A stretch of 64,000 nucleotides of DNA from Streptomyces griseofuscus (GCF_014673495.1 NZ_CP051006.1:3534001-3598000); one strand, 5' to 3'. Shown: positions 25,126-33,387, numbered from the stretch's first letter. Translations and numbers: made by a program. Notes: generated from the letters alone by a model not told the origin.

Positions 25126-27953
25126 ACGCCCACCCCCGTGAGGTTCTTCTCCTCGGTCGCGATCCCGAGCAGCAGCCGCAGCAGGGGACGTACGGCATCG
25201 GCGCGCCCGGCATCCGGCTCGACGCCGAAGCCCGGTGCGGTGAGTCCCCGCGCCCCGGGATCGCTCTGCTCCCCCGGTCCGCGCCGCACCAGTTCGCCGA
25301 GGGTTCTGCGCACCCCCGGGTCGTACGCCGCGAAGGTGCGCCGCAGCAGCGGCAGTACGTCCGTGAACGCCTCCGCCGGCACCCCGGTCAGCCAGCTGTC
25401 GACCAGGCCGAGCAGCCGCTCGTCGTGCACCAGCAGCAGGCCGCCCCCGCCGCCGACGAACCCCTCGATCCACGCGGCGGCCTCCACGGGCGGCGTCCCC
25501 CGCGACAACGCGACCCCCATCAACCGCGCCGCCTCACCGGCCCCCAGCTCCCCCTCGTCCATCAACAACCGCACCGCCCGCCCCCGAACCACCCCGGCGA
25601 CGGCGTCCCGCCCGGCGAGCCCCCGCAACACCCCCCGCCAACGCCGCCGCAGCCCCCGAAGTCTCCGGACGCGGTCGGGACCTTCGGGGCCGGGGGGCAT
25701 GCTTTCGCCGATACCGGGGGCCGGCCCCTCGGGAACGGAGGGCACCGTTCCGCCGATGCCGGGAGCCGGGGCCGTCGTCACGCTCGCACCGGCGCCGGGG
25801 TCCGGGGGCGACACCGTGCCGCCATCGGCCGCTGGGGCCGGGGCCGAAACCGGGCTCCCACTGACACCAGGTACCGACGCTGCCGCGGCGCCCCCACCGG
25901 CGTGCGAGGGCGCGGCGGCACTCGCACTCCGATCGGCGCCGACCGCCGGGGACGATGCCACGCCTGCACCGGCGCTCGGGGCCGGGATGGCCGGGGCGCT
26001 CTCGCCGGTCGCGGTGGGCGCCGTACCCATGTCGGCGGCGGCACCCACGCCGGCCGCCTCCCCCGAACCGGTCCCCTCGGCGCCGTCCGAGCCCGCCCCA
26101 TCCGCATCGGTGCCCCCGGCCGCGTGCCCGGCGGCCCCGCCCGCGCCGCCGGTGCCGCTCGCCGCCCCGGGATCCGTGCCGGTCGCACTGCCCAGTGCCT
26201 CTCCCAGCAGCCCCACCGACGTATGCACGGCGTCCACATGCCCCCTCATCTGCTCCGCCGCGTCGCTGTCGAGGGCGGTGCAGGCCGGGGGCAGGCCCAC
26301 GAAGATCCGTTCGGCGAGGGCGGCGGCGACGTCGGACAGGGCGTGGGTGTCGGTGCCGCGGACGTCGCCGTAGCGCAGGGAGCGGACCAGGGCGGGCAGC
26401 GCCTGGGCGAGGTGGCCGACGTCGGTGTCCAGGGCCGCGCGGTCGCCGAGCGCCCGCATGACCGCGGGCAGGGCGTCGGGCAGTCCGGCGAGCAGGCACC
26501 GCTCGGCGAGCGCCGTGACATCGGCGAGGGTCCCCGCGTCCGCCGCGTCCGCCTCCGCCTTGGCCCGCGCCGCCGCGGCCACGGTCGTCCCCCACACTCC
26601 CGCCTCCGCGACCCGCACCGACAGCTCCGGCTCCCAGCGCAGCCGCCAGGTCTCCCGGAACGTGCCCGTGCTCCCCCGCGAGGGGCCCGGCTCCCCCCAG
26701 CCGATCCCCAGCAGCCGCAGCCGGTGCAGCAGTCTGCTGCGGCCCGCGTCCGTGTCCCCCCGAAGATCCAGCTCCAGCTCGCGCTCCAGCGCCTCCGGCC
26801 TGAGCCGCAGCGAACGCTGCTGCCGCCCCAGGTCGCGCTGCAACGGCACGGCGGGAGCCGACTCCGGCACCTCCCCGAGGACGTCCCCGACCACCAGCCG
26901 GTCGTGCACCAGCGCGAGCGGCACGTCCGAGCCGTCGCACATCACCGCGCGCACCGCGTCGGTGGTCTCGCCCAGGCCCGGCAGCGGGCGCCCGCGCATG
27001 GCCGCGAGGGTGTCGGCGAGCCGTACGGCCTCGATGACATGCGCGGAGGACACGATCCGGTCCTCCTCCCGCAGCAGCCCGGCCACCTTGGTCAGCCACC
27101 GTTCCACCGGCCGGTCGGGGGCGTGGAAGAGATGGCCGTACCAGCCGGGCGAGTCGATGCCCGCGCCGTAGCCGCTCGACCGGGCCAGCCTGCGGTGCGT
27201 CCAGGGCACCCAGGTCAGCTCGGTCTTCACCTTGGGCAGCCCCTTCAGCAGCGCCCGGTCGGCGGTGACCGTCGTCCGCTGCCGCAGCGCGGGTACGTGC
27301 CAGGCCCCGCACACCACCGCCACCGTGTCCCCGAACTCCCGGCGCGCGGCGCGCAGTCGGAGCCGCATCTGGGCCTCGCGCACCAGGTCCCGGGGGCGCC
27401 CGCCCGCGCCGTACCGCTCGCGCAGCGCGCCCATGGCCTCGGCCAGCGCCTCGAACGGGGCGAAGGGGTCGCGCTCCCCCGCCCCCCGGTGTTCCACGGC
27501 GTCCTCCCACCAGCGCTCGGGGTCGTCGTACCCGGCGGCCCCGGCGAGCGCGGCGAGCGGGTCGACACGGACCTGCTCACCCTCGGCGACCTCCGACTCC
27601 CCTTCCGCAGGCGGGAGTTCGGCACCCCAGGCGAGGGTGTGGGCGGCCGGCAGGTCGATGAAGCGGGCCGGGACGCCGTGCTCCAGCGCCCAGCGCACGG
27701 CCACCCACTCCGGACTGAAGGCGGCGAACGGCCAGAACGCGGACCGGCCGGGCTCGTCCACCGCATGGGCGAGCAGGGCGACCGGCGGCCGCAGCTCGGG
27801 GTCGGCGGCCAGCGGGATCAGCGCGTCGGCCTCGGGCGGCCCCTCGATCAGGACGGCGGCGGGCCGGGCGGCGTCCAGCGCGGCGCGCACCGCGCGGGCG
27901 GAGCCGGGTCCGTGGTGCCGCACCCCGAGCAGGAGCGGGCCGGCGCCGGTCAT
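25122..27953 (-). CDS. DUF5682 protein (YehM-like) of the MoxR module
   Basis: A 943-residue protein. The N-terminus (LLLGVRHHGPGSARAVRAAL, then AAVLIEGPPEADALI) resembles the TraB/ChaN-like fold with the Arg-His-His motif. A middle region has a well-conserved VVCGAWHVPALRQR segment followed by helical repeats. A stretch of about 170 residues (roughly 580-750; DNA about 25690-26210) is almost wholly Gly, Ala, Pro, Ser and Thr and is probably a disordered insertion. A conserved C-terminal helical domain follows. The ATG at 27953 overlaps the MoxR stop. The biochemical role is unknown; fixed linkage to the ATPase and VWA genes argues that the three act in one complex. Confidence 0.88.
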   Translation of the reverse strand: MTGAGPLLLGVRHHGPGSARAVRAALDAARPAAVLIEGPPEADALIPLAADPELRPPVALLAHAVDEPGRSAFWPFAAFSPEWVAVRWALEHGVPARFIDLPAAHTLAWGAELPPAEGESEVAEGEQVRVDPLAALAGAAGYDDPERWWEDAVEHRGAGERDPFAPFEALAEAMGALRERYGAGGRPRDLVREAQMRLRLRAARREFGDTVAVVCGAWHVPALRQRTTVTADRALLKGLPKVKTELTWVPWTHRRLARSSGYGAGIDSPGWYGHLFHAPDRPVERWLTKVAGLLREEDRIVSSAHVIEAVRLADTLAAMRGRPLPGLGETTDAVRAVMCDGSDVPLALVHDRLVVGDVLGEVPESAPAVPLQRDLGRQQRSLRLRPEALERELELDLRGDTDAGRSRLLHRLRLLGIGWGEPGPSRGSTGTFRETWRLRWEPELSVRVAEAGVWGTTVAAAARAKAEADAADAGTLADVTALAERCLLAGLPDALPAVMRALGDRAALDTDVGHLAQALPALVRSLRYGDVRGTDTHALSDVAAALAERIFVGLPPACTALDSDAAEQMRGHVDAVHTSVGLLGEALGSATGTDPGAASGTGGAGGAAGHAAGGTDADGAGSDGAEGTGSGEAAGVGAAADMGTAPTATGESAPAIPAPSAGAGVASSPAVGADRSASAAAPSHAGGGAAAASVPGVSGSPVSAPAPAADGGTVSPPDPGAGASVTTAPAPGIGGTVPSVPEGPAPGIGESMPPGPEGPDRVRRLRGLRRRWRGVLRGLAGRDAVAGVVRGRAVRLLMDEGELGAGEAARLMGVALSRGTPPVEAAAWIEGFVGGGGGLLLVHDERLLGLVDSWLTGVPAEAFTDVLPLLRRTFAAYDPGVRRTLGELVRRGPGEQSDPGARGLTAPGFGVEPDAGRADAVRPLLRLLLGIATEEKNLTGVGV

Positions 27954-29089
27954 GCGCTCACCTCCCGGCACGCGCGGTAGAAGTCCGTCCAGCCCTCGCG
28001 CTCGCGCACGACCGTCTCCAGGTACTCCTGCCAGACGACCCGGTCGGCCGCCGGATCGCGGACGACGGCACCGAGGATGCCGGCCGCGACATCGGCCGGG
28101 CGCAGTACGCCGTCACCGAAGTGGGCGGCCAGCGCGAGGCCGCCCGTGACGACGGAGATCGCCTCGGCCGTGGACAGGGTGCCGCTGGGCGACTTCACCT
28201 TCGTACGCCCGTCGTCGGTCAGGCCGTCGCGCAGTTCGCGGAAGACGGTCACGACCCGGCGGATCTCCGCCGTCCCGTCCGGCACGGCCGGCAGGTCGAG
28301 GGAGCGGCCGATCTGTTCGACGCGGCGGCTGACGATGTCCACCTCGGCCTCGGCGCTCTCCGGCAGCGGCAGCACGACGGTGTTGAAGCGGCGGCGCAGC
28401 GCGCTGGAGAGTTCGTTGACCCCGCGGTCGCGGTCGTTGGCGGTGGCGATCAGGTTGAAGCCGCGGACCGCCTGGACCTCCTCGCCCAGCTCCGGGATGG
28501 GCAGGGTCTTCTCGGACAGGATGGTGATCAGGGTGTCCTGCACATCGGCCGGGATCCGGGTCAGCTCCTCGACCCGGGCGGTCATGCCCTCGGCCATGGC
28601 CCGCATGACGGGGCTGGGCACGAGGGCGTCGCGGCTGGGGCCGTGGGCGAGCAGCCGCGCGTAGTTCCAGCCGTAGCGGATGGCCTCCTCGGGGGTTCCT
28701 GCGGTGCCCTGGACCAGCAGGGTCGAGTCGCCGCTGACGGCGGCGGCCAGATGCTCCGACACCCAGGTCTTGGCGGTGCCGGGCACCCCGAGCAGCAGCA
28801 GGGCGCGATCGGTGGCGAGCGTGGTGACGGCGACCTCGACGATCCGGCGCGGGCCCACGTACTTCGGCGAGATCACCGTGCCGTCCGGCAGGGTGCCCCC
28901 GAGCAGGTACGTGGCCACCGCCCACGGCGACAGTTTCCAGCGGGCCGGGCGCGGCCGGTCGTCCTGCGCGGCCAGCGCGGCGAGTTCGGCCGCGAACGCG
29001 TCCTCGGCGTGCGGCCGCAGGGCCGTCGTGCTCTCGCCCGGGTGCGGTGCGGCGGTCTTCGATGGCGTGGACGCAAGGTTGGCTGACAT
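27950..29089 (-). CDS. MoxR-type AAA+ ATPase
   Basis: A 379-residue AAA+ ATPase of the MoxR/YehL group. Motifs: Walker A GVPGTAKT (about residue 105; Ala replaces the usual Gly before Lys, as in this subgroup), a Walker B-type stretch ARVEELTRIPADVQD, sensor 1 LIATANDRDRG, and arginine-finger segment LSSALRRRFNTV. The start at ATG 29089 follows GGAGGGGG; the upstream extension in this frame is not convincing. It heads the leftward MoxR-DUF5682-VWA operon. The promoter region is shared with the divergent SWIM gene and holds a TTGTCAGTG element in each arm of an inverted repeat, consistent with DNA-damage control. MoxR ATPases generally act as chaperones that insert cofactors or remodel complexes; the target is unknown. 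Confidence 0.92.
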   Translation of the reverse strand: MSANLASTPSKTAAPHPGESTTALRPHAEDAFAAELAALAAQDDRPRPARWKLSPWAVATYLLGGTLPDGTVISPKYVGPRRIVEVAVTTLATDRALLLLGVPGTAKTWVSEHLAAAVSGDSTLLVQGTAGTPEEAIRYGWNYARLLAHGPSRDALVPSPVMRAMAEGMTARVEELTRIPADVQDTLITILSEKTLPIPELGEEVQAVRGFNLIATANDRDRGVNELSSALRRRFNTVVLPLPESAEAEVDIVSRRVEQIGRSLDLPAVPDGTAEIRRVVTVFRELRDGLTDDGRTKVKSPSGTLSTAEAISVVTGGLALAAHFGDGVLRPADVAAGILGAVVRDPAADRVVWQEYLETVVREREGWTDFYRACREVSA

Positions 29090-29132
29090 GGCTGAGGCCC
29101 CCTCCAGCTCGGCCGGTTCGGATCTGCCACCA

Positions 29133-29155
29133 ACGATGAACCACCCCACTGACAA
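29133..29155 (-). promoter_or_regulatory. RecA-NDp-like promoter for the MoxR operon (near match)
   Basis: Read leftward: TTGTCAGTG (29155-29147), eight bases, then CATCGT (29138-29133). The known RecA-independent DNA-damage promoter is TTGTCRGTG-N8-TAnnnT; only the first T of the -10 is changed, while the key A and last T are kept. A transcript starting about 7 bases later would have a leader of roughly 35-40 bases before the ATG at 29089. Confidence 0.6.
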
Positions 29156-29203
29156 TCGCCCTGACCAGCGCAAACGCCCGCTCGGAGCCGATTGTCAGTG
29201 GGG
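29144..29203. repeat. Perfect 15-bp inverted repeat in the divergent MoxR/SWIM promoter
   Basis: CCCCACTGACAATCG (29144-29158) and CGATTGTCAGTGGGG (29189-29203) are exact reverse complements separated by 30 bp. Each arm contains a TTGTCAGTG element pointing outward, so the two divergent operons appear to share one mirrored regulatory unit. Confidence 0.9.
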
Positions 29204-29214
29204 GGATCTACCGT
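29192..29214 (+). promoter_or_regulatory. RecA-independent DNA-damage promoter (PafBC-type) for the SWIM operon
   Basis: TTGTCAGTG (29192-29200), exactly eight bases, then TACCGT (29209-29214): an exact match to TTGTCRGTG-N8-TAnnnT, the RecA-NDp motif bound by PafBC in mycobacteria. Only seven bases separate the -10 from the ATG at 29222, so the transcript should be leaderless or nearly so. The same arrangement occurs before pcrA in this window. Confidence 0.8.
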
Positions 29215-29221
29215 CGGAGAC

Positions 29222-30556
29222 ATGACTGAGCAGGGGGTGCGCTGGACCGCGGACCAGGTGCTGGCACTGGCGCCTGACGCCGCGTCACGCAAGGCGGGCG
29301 GCAGGCTCGGCACGGCCGGTCCGTGGTCCGAGGCGGGGAGCGGGAAGGAGTCGGTGTGGGGGCTGTGCAAGGGCAGCGGCAGCAGGCCGTACCAGACGGT
29401 GGTCGACCTCATCGGGCCCGCGTACAAGTGCAGTTGCCCGAGCCGTAAGTTCCCGTGCAAGCACGCGCTCGGGCTGCTTCTGCTGTGGGCGGGGGACGAC
29501 GGCTCGGTGCCGGCCCGTACCGAGCCGCCGGACTGGGCCGAGCAGTGGCTCGCGGGCAGGCGTGAGCGCGCGGAGGACAAGCGGCCGGGCAGCGGTGGTG
29601 GGGCCGCCGATCCGGAGGCGGCCCGGCGCCGTGCGGAGCGCCGGGCCGAGCGGGTCACCGCGGGCGCGAGCGAGCTGGAGCAGCGCCTGGCCGACCTGCT
29701 GCGCGGCGGCCTGGCCGCGGCCGAACAGGCGGGGTACGGACTGTGGGAGGAGACCGCGGCCCGCATGGTCGACGCCCAGGCACCCGGACTGGCCGCGCGG
29801 GTGCGGGAGTTGGGGGCGATACCGGCGTCCGGCGCGGGCTGGCCGGCCCGGTTGCTGGAGGAGTGCGCGCTGGTGCATCTGCTCGACCAGGGCTGGCTGC
29901 GCCGCGACCGGCTGCCTGAGCCCCTCGCGGCCACGGTCCGCTCCCGGCTCGGCCTGCCCGCCCCGGCGGACGGCCCGCCCGAGCGCGACCGCTGGCTGGT
30001 CCTCGCCCAGTACGACACGGCGGACGCGAAACTGACGACGCGCCGGGCATGGCTGTACGGCACCGCGTCGCACCGCATCCGGCTGCTGCTCTCCTACGGC
30101 GCGGGCGGCCGGGCCCCGGAGCTGTCCCTACCGGTGGGACTCGCCCTGGACGCCGAGTTGTCCGCGTATCCGGGCGGCGGTCAGTTCCGGGCGGCGCTGG
30201 GCGAGCGGTTCGCGGCGCCCGCTCCGGCCGGTTCGCGTCCTCCGGGTGTCACCACGGGCGAGGCGGTGGCCCGGTACGGCACCGCTCTGCGCGAGGACCC
30301 CTGGCTGGAGTCGGTCCCGGCGGTCCTGGAGCGGGTCGTCCCGGTCCCGGACGGCGAGCAGTGGCAACTGGCCGACGCCGAAGCGGACTCGGCCCTGCCC
30401 CTCACCCGCGCCGCCCGCTCCCGTCCCGGCCTGTGGCGTCTGCTCGCGCTGTCCGGTGGCGCCCCGGTCACGGTCTTCGGCGAGTGCGGCCACCGGGGCT
30501 TCACCCCGCTGACGGCGTGGCCCGAGGGCGGCGGGGAGGCGGTGCCGCTGTGCTGA
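29222..30556 (+). CDS. SWIM zinc-finger protein (YehQ-like)
   Basis: A 444-residue protein with a SWIM zinc finger at about residues 70-85: YKCSCPSRKFPCKHALGLLL fits CxC-x6-CxH. SWIM fingers bind DNA or protein and are found in recombination-related proteins and transposases. The rest is largely helical with Arg/Ala-rich segments and no recognisable catalytic motif. ATG at 29222 is the first start after the promoter-like element; the frame can be extended to 29192 but that would pass through the -35-like sequence. The gene is divergent from MoxR and followed 61 bp later by DUF5691. Confidence 0.92.
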   Translation: MTEQGVRWTADQVLALAPDAASRKAGGRLGTAGPWSEAGSGKESVWGLCKGSGSRPYQTVVDLIGPAYKCSCPSRKFPCKHALGLLLLWAGDDGSVPARTEPPDWAEQWLAGRRERAEDKRPGSGGGAADPEAARRRAERRAERVTAGASELEQRLADLLRGGLAAAEQAGYGLWEETAARMVDAQAPGLAARVRELGAIPASGAGWPARLLEECALVHLLDQGWLRRDRLPEPLAATVRSRLGLPAPADGPPERDRWLVLAQYDTADAKLTTRRAWLYGTASHRIRLLLSYGAGGRAPELSLPVGLALDAELSAYPGGGQFRAALGERFAAPAPAGSRPPGVTTGEAVARYGTALREDPWLESVPAVLERVVPVPDGEQWQLADAEADSALPLTRAARSRPGLWRLLALSGGAPVTVFGECGHRGFTPLTAWPEGGGEAVPLC

Positions 30557-30575
30557 CCGCCCCGCCCCACTCCAC

Positions 30576-30616
30576 CCGAAGGGAAGGCAACGCCCCATCC
30601 GAAGGGAAGGCAACGC
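30576..30616 (+). repeat. 18-bp direct repeat duplicating a ribosome-binding site
   Basis: CCGAAGGGAAGGCAACGC occurs exactly twice, at 30576-30593 and 30599-30616. The second copy provides the GGGAAGG just before the DUF5691 ATG at 30618; the first copy has no start codon after it. It looks like a recent tandem duplication of the leader. Confidence 0.85.
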
Positions 30617-30617
30617 G

Positions 30618-32252
30618 ATGAACGGCAGCGCACCCAGCCCGGACGCCGTGGGCGACTGGGAGGACCTGGTCACCACCGCCCTCCTCGGCACCGACCGGCG
30701 CCCGCCCGCGCGGCTCGCGCCCGGCCGCCCCGCCCCCGTCGCCCTGCTGGACGCGGCCGCCGAGGCGACCGTACGACGACGGGCCGGACTGCGGCCCGCA
30801 CCGGCCGGGCGGCGGCCGGAGCGGGCGCCCGAGGATCCCCGCCCGGCACTGCCCACGGCCGCGGCCGGGCGGCTCGCGGCACTGCTGGCCGAGCGTTCCG
30901 GCGGCACCGGCGGTGGGCGGCGGGGCAGTTCCCCGGATCTGATGGAGCTGCTCCCGCAGTGGCTCGCGGCGGCCAACGGACATGGGTACGCGGCCCCCGC
31001 GCAGGCGCTCCCCGCGCTGCTGGACGCGGCCCGTGGCCGTACGGACCTGCGCCCGGCCGCACTGGCCTTCGCGGGGCCCCGGGCGCTGTGGCTGGCCCGG
31101 TTCAACCCGGACTGGCGGTTCGCCCTGCGCTCGGCGCCCGGCGGTGACGCGGCGCTCCCGGATCCCGGGGACGCGCAGGCGATACGGCGGCTGTGGGAGG
31201 AGGGTCTGTTCGCCGAGCGGGTGGCCCTGCTGGGCGCGCTGCGGGCCCGATCTCCCGAGTTCGCCCGTGAGTTGCTGGCCGGGACCTGGCCGACGGAGCG
31301 GGCGGAGGACCGGCTGATGTTCCTGGACTCGCTGCGCGCGGGCCTGTCCGCGGCGGACGAGCCGTTCCTGGAGAAGGCGCTGGGCGACCGCAGCCGCAAC
31401 GTCCGGGCCACGGCGGCGGAACTGCTGTCCGCGCTGCCGGGCTCGGCGCTGGCCGCGCGGATGGCCGTACGGGCCACGGCGTGTGTGGCCCTGGACCGTT
31501 CGGGAGACGGGCCGGTGATCGTGGTGGAGGCGCCGCACGAGTGTGACTCCGGCATGGAGCGCGACGGCGTGGTGGCCACCCCGCCCGTCGGCCGGGGTGA
31601 ACGCTCCTGGTGGCTTGGGCAGTTGGTGGAGGCCGCGCCGCTCGGCACCTGGCCGGGCCGGCTCGGCGGGCGCGACCCGCGGGAGATCGTGGCACTGCCG
31701 GTGACGGACGGCTGGCAGGGCGAGCTGCACGCGGCCTGGTGCCGGGCGGCGGTGCGGCAGCGGGACGCGCGCTGGTCGCGGGCGCTGCTCGGCGCGCCGT
31801 CGGCCCCCGAGGCGGGCGGCCCGGGGGCGGTGTCCCTGGCGGAGCGCGCCAAGCTGCTGGCCACGCTGGATCCGGCGGAACGGGCCGAGTGGGTCGCCGG
31901 GTTCATCGCGACCCACGGCCTGTCGGAGGCGTTCCAGCTGCTCGGCGTGTGCGCGGTGCCATGGTCCGCACCGCTGGGCCGGGCCGTCGTGGACGCCCTC
32001 AACATCGCGCGGGACGCGGGGAGTTACCCCTGGAGCTTCAGCGGCGTGATGGGCCTCGCGGAACGCTGCCTGGACCCGGCCGAGGTGGCCCGGCTCCAGT
32101 CCCTGCTGGCGATCCCCGACGAACACGAGGACGCCGCACCGGGCGCCGGAGGCTACTGGGCGGAGGCCTTCCAACGACTCGTCACCACGCTGCGACTACG
32201 GGCGGCAATGGCGGAGGAGCTGAGCCCGACCGGGGCTGCGGGCGTGGGGTGA
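30618..32252 (+). CDS. DUF5691 protein of the SWIM operon
   Basis: A 544-residue protein that follows SWIM genes in many actinomycetes. The N-terminus (DWEDLVTTALLGTDRRPP) is the conserved opening of the family. Most of the chain is alpha-helical; residues about 190-300 (RVALLGALRARSPEFARELL, DEPFLEKALGDRSRNVRATAAELLSAL) look like HEAT-type repeats, suggesting a scaffold. No catalytic motif is apparent. It shares the SWIM promoter and is the last gene of the module; a tandem-repeat region follows. Confidence 0.85.
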   Translation: MNGSAPSPDAVGDWEDLVTTALLGTDRRPPARLAPGRPAPVALLDAAAEATVRRRAGLRPAPAGRRPERAPEDPRPALPTAAAGRLAALLAERSGGTGGGRRGSSPDLMELLPQWLAAANGHGYAAPAQALPALLDAARGRTDLRPAALAFAGPRALWLARFNPDWRFALRSAPGGDAALPDPGDAQAIRRLWEEGLFAERVALLGALRARSPEFARELLAGTWPTERAEDRLMFLDSLRAGLSAADEPFLEKALGDRSRNVRATAAELLSALPGSALAARMAVRATACVALDRSGDGPVIVVEAPHECDSGMERDGVVATPPVGRGERSWWLGQLVEAAPLGTWPGRLGGRDPREIVALPVTDGWQGELHAAWCRAAVRQRDARWSRALLGAPSAPEAGGPGAVSLAERAKLLATLDPAERAEWVAGFIATHGLSEAFQLLGVCAVPWSAPLGRAVVDALNIARDAGSYPWSFSGVMGLAERCLDPAEVARLQSLLAIPDEHEDAAPGAGGYWAEAFQRLVTTLRLRAAMAEELSPTGAAGVG

Positions 32253-32343
32253 CAGCGGTCGTGGTCGAGGGGCCACCGGTGCGGGGGGACTGGCGGGCGG
32301 GGGCGGGACAGGTGCGCGGATGCCCGGAGCGGAACCGGCACAA

Positions 32344-32410
32344 GGGGCGGGACGGCACGAGGGGGGCGGGCTGGCACGAGGGGGCGGGACGGCACGAGGG
32401 GGCGGGACGG
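32344..32410. repeat. Short tandem repeat, 17-19 bp unit
   Basis: About 3.7 copies of a unit like GGGGGCGGGACGGCACGA run head to tail from 32344. They lead directly into the longer 89-bp repeats. This is the beginning of a 712-bp stretch (32253-32964) with no gene. Confidence 0.8.
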
Positions 32411-32910
32411 AGGCCGGGCACCACGGCCGCGCGGCCTCACATGCATGCGGGCCCATGGGCACCCGGCGGGACCTGCACGCGGGGTCGGACCGGCACCGGG
32501 CGGCCCTGAGGCCGGGCAGCATGGGCCCACGAGCACGCGGACCACGAGCACCCGGCAGAACCGGCACGCGAGGTCGGACCGGCACCGGGCGGCCCTGAGG
32601 CCGGGCAGCATGGGCCCACGAGCACGCGGACCACGAGCACCCGGCAGGACCGGCACGCGAGGTCGGACCGGCACGGGGGCGGCCCGGAGGCCAGGCGACA
32701 CGGCCCCAACGGCACTCGGGGGCACCCGGCGACACCGGCACGCAGGGTGGGACCGGCAGGCGGGGGGCGGCGGGCCGGAGGCCGGGGAGCATGGGCCGAC
32801 GGGCATGCGGACACGCGGACCCACGGGCACGCGGACCCCCGGACACGCGGATCCACCGGCACCCGGCCCCACGGGCGCGCGGCCCCAGCGGCACCCGGCG
32901 ACACCAGCCG
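32410..32910. repeat. 89-bp tandem repeat array (minisatellite)
   Basis: Two nearly identical 89-bp units start at 32502 and 32591 (beginning GGCCCTGAGGCCGGGCAGCA), differing at a few positions. A diverged unit precedes them (from about 32410) and two further diverged units follow (from 32681 and about 32773), fading into shorter ACGCGGAC-type repeats. Open frames across the array are repetitive by-products. The array fills most of the gap between the DUF5691 and icmB genes. Confidence 0.82.
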
Positions 32911-32964
32911 TCCCGCCCGGCAGCGTGACGGCCCGGCCCGGCCCGGCCCGGTCCCCGCGCCGCG

Positions 32965-33387
32965 TCAGCCCCCGGACGCCGCCGGTTGCCGCACGTTCTC
33001 CCTGACCCACTCCACGATCGACGCGGTCGTCGCGCCCGGGGTGAAGATCTCCGCGACGCCCTTCTCCTTGAGCGGCGGGATGTCCTCCTCCGGGATGATG
33101 CCGCCGCCGAAGACGAGGATGTCCTCGGCGTCACGCTCCCTGAGCAGGTCGATGACCGCGGCGAACAGGGTGTTGTGCGCGCCGGAGAGGATGGACAGGC
33201 CGATCGCGTCCGCGTCCTCCTGGAGCGCGGTGTCCACGATCTGCTCGGGCGTCTGGTGCAGCCCGGTGTAGATGACCTCCATCCCGGCGTCCCGCAGGGC
33301 GCGCGCGATGACCTTGGCCCCCCGGTCGTGGCCGTCGAGACCCGGCTTGGCGACCACCACCCGGATCGGACCGGTTGCCACACCCAT
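32965..33387 (-). CDS. icmB: Cobalamin-binding small subunit of an acyl-CoA mutase (IcmB-like)
   Basis: A 140-residue B12-binding protein. The base-off/His-on motif is present as KPGLDGHDRGAKVIARAL (DxHxxG), with later Ser-Leu (GLSILSGAH) and GGG (LVFGGGIIPEEDI) elements of the cobalamin fold. Length and sequence match isobutyryl-CoA mutase small subunits of Streptomyces, which pair with a separate large IcmA subunit to interconvert isobutyryl- and n-butyryl-CoA. No large subunit is in the window, so it must act with a partner encoded elsewhere. ATG 33387 follows GGGAGG with 5-base spacing. Confidence 0.9.
   Translation of the reverse strand: MGVATGPIRVVVAKPGLDGHDRGAKVIARALRDAGMEVIYTGLHQTPEQIVDTALQEDADAIGLSILSGAHNTLFAAVIDLLRERDAEDILVFGGGIIPEEDIPPLKEKGVAEIFTPGATTASIVEWVRENVRQPAASGG

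Noticed and set aside
32410..32910. Possible CRISPR array
   Set aside because: The units are 89-bp direct tandem repeats without alternating unique spacers, and no cas genes are nearby.
32153..33010. 285-codon leftward frame across the tandem repeats
   Set aside because: Its product is just the repeats in translation; it has no ribosome-binding site and overlaps the icmB 3' end.
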